64,000 bases of DNA, taken from the NCBI RefSeq assembly GCF_010685995.1, contig NZ_JAAGWK010000005.1, positions 124,001-188,000 of the forward strand. Reading direction: 5' to 3'. A program made the translations under genes and the position numbers. How positions within the stretch are numbered: the first letter of the stretch is position 1; each line of letters starts with the position of its first letter. Shown one piece after another: positions 63,086-64,000 of this stretch. This DNA is from Goekera deserti (GTDB taxonomy: Bacteria; Actinomycetota; Actinomycetes; Mycobacteriales; Geodermatophilaceae). The notes under the pieces are model-generated. The model was not told the DNA's origin. It saw only the letters and a list, made by a program, of their open reading frames with translations, and did not search any database.

Positions 63086-63871
63086 ATGGTCTCCCCCGTC
63101 CCCCCCACCCCCGTCCCGTCCCCGCCCGGCGCCGGGCGGGTCGCCGTCGTCACCGGCGCGTCGTCCGGGATCGGCGCGGCGACCGCCACCCGGCTGGCCG
63201 CCGAGGGGTTCGACGTGGTGCTCGCGGCACGCCGGCTGGACCGGCTCCAGGAGCTCGCCGGGCGGATCGGCGGCCGGGCCCTGGCACTCGACGTCACGTC
63301 GGCGGAGTCGGTGGCGGCCTTCGCCGCGGGGCTGCCGCGGGTCGACGTGCTGGTGAACAACGCCGGCGGTGCCTTCGACGCGGCGGCCGTGGCCGACGCC
63401 GACCCGGACTCCTGGACCCGGTCCTTCGAGGTCAACGTGCTGGGCACCGTGCGGGTCACCCAGGCGCTGCTGCCGGCGCTGCGGGCGTCCGGGGCGGGTG
63501 ACGTGCTGTTCGTCGGGTCGACCGCCGGCCTGGTCAGCTACGAGGGCGGGGCGTCCTACACCGCCGCCAAGCACGGGGTGCACACGCTGGCCGAGACGCT
63601 GCGGCTGGAGCTGTGCGGCGAGTCGGTCCGGGTGATCGAGATCGCCCCCGGGATGGTCCGGACCGAGGAGTTCGCGCTCAACCGCCAGGGTGGGGACGCC
63701 GACAGGGCAGCCGCCGTCTACCGCGGCGTCGCCGAGCCGCTGGTCGCCGAGGACGTCGCCGACTGCATCGCCTGGGCCCTCACCCGCCCGCACCACGTGA
63801 ACGTCGACCTGCTCGTGGTCCGCCCGCGGGCGCAGGCCGCCCAGCACAAGGTCGCCCGGCTCGAGAGCTGA
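63086..63871 (+). CDS. Short-chain dehydrogenase/reductase (classical SDR)
   Basis: 261 residues. TGASSGIGAATATRL near 22-36 is the dinucleotide motif, NNAGG near 90, and the catalytic Ser-Tyr-Lys set is FVGSTAGLVSY followed by SYTAAKHG near 151-158. The cofactor is probably NADP because AARRLDR follows strand 2. Divergent from mshA, as in mycobacteria (I recall Rv0484c). The substrate is unknown. AGGA precedes the ATG at 63086. Confidence 0.9.
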   Translation: MVSPVPPTPVPSPPGAGRVAVVTGASSGIGAATATRLAAEGFDVVLAARRLDRLQELAGRIGGRALALDVTSAESVAAFAAGLPRVDVLVNNAGGAFDAAAVADADPDSWTRSFEVNVLGTVRVTQALLPALRASGAGDVLFVGSTAGLVSYEGGASYTAAKHGVHTLAETLRLELCGESVRVIEIAPGMVRTEEFALNRQGGDADRAAAVYRGVAEPLVAEDVADCIAWALTRPHHVNVDLLVVRPRAQAAQHKVARLES

Positions 63872-64000
63872 GCCGAGCGAGCGTGGTCCGGAGGGTCCCC
63901 GAGCGAGTGGCTGGACGCGCTCCGGTCACCGGGGGGACGGCGCCTGGCCGCGGTGTGATCCGCCCGGACCGCCCTGTCCCAGCACCGTCGGCTCGGGCAC
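63872..64000. other. Right-edge sequence, no supported gene
   Basis: 129 bases after the SDR stop. A minus-strand frame starting GTG at the very edge has no motif, and a short stretch AGGGTCCCCGAGCGAG recalls part of the palindromic repeat family but too little to call a copy. Confidence 0.4.

Noticed and set aside
1-64000. tRNA, rRNA, insertion sequences, prophage, toxin-antitoxin or defence genes
   Set aside because: I looked on both strands for tRNA arms, transposase or integrase motifs and attachment-site duplications and saw none. Gene order is conserved core throughout.

Overview
This window is a very GC-rich actinobacterial chromosome segment made almost entirely of conserved core genes. 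Base composition, gene order, a BldN-type sigma factor, mycothiol synthesis (MshA) and a 32-residue bS22-type ribosomal protein point to Actinobacteria. A Geodermatophilaceae-like genus (Blastococcus, Geodermatophilus, Modestobacter) is my best guess; that part is inference from style, not from a marker gene. I see no tRNA, rRNA, insertion sequence, prophage, CRISPR array or defence island.

Layout. (1) 134-17737, minus strand: a complete 14-gene nuoA-N complex I operon ending in a long-chain polyprenyl diphosphate synthase, preceded by a perfect Rex-type operator. (2) 17979-26595: menaquinone genes menJ-like, menG, isochorismate synthase, menD, menC, menE and menA; menB is not in the window. 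The polyprenyl tail, ring, prenylation, methylation and tail-reduction genes therefore lie beside the complex that reduces menaquinone. (3) 26642-28726: an inverted repeat, a G-run tract, a DUF4229 membrane protein, an AsnC/Lrp regulator and two small hypothetical genes. (4) 28731-41339, minus strand: one apparent 12-gene operon, rex-hemA-hemC-hemD-hemB-(membrane protein)-hemL-(histidine phosphatase)-resA-ccdA-resB-ccsB, coupling haem synthesis to cytochrome c maturation under the redox sensor Rex, with an imperfect Rex operator before rex. (5) 41571-50690: glutaredoxin-like protein, acyl-CoA synthetase, BldN-like sigma factor with putative anti-sigma factor, SerB1-like HAD phosphatase, GNAT, membrane protein, PlsC-like acyltransferase, atypical epimerase, bS22 and a BdtA-like excisionase-fold DNA-binding protein. 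(6) 51158-54145: proC, a membrane protein and exopolyphosphatase. (7) 54233-64000: a Cys-rich protein, a GlxA-type AraC regulator, small proteins, the RegX3/SenX3/PhoU phosphate-signalling set with a candidate PHO box, phosphoglycerate mutase, a YbjN-domain protein, mshA and a short-chain dehydrogenase.

Most genes within operons overlap by ATGA, GTGA or TGATG, implying tight translational coupling. The novelty lies mainly in non-coding structure: a ~60-bp repeat family whose copies sit directly on stop codons of neighbouring genes and whose stem shows covariation, a 3 x 33-bp tandem repeat carrying TTCCGCGGAA, a long-armed inverted repeat followed by a G-run tract, and paired palindromes before the BdtA-like gene. 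I found no convincing new multi-gene system. The most testable biology is the Rex circuit, where regulator and both target operons are in one window.
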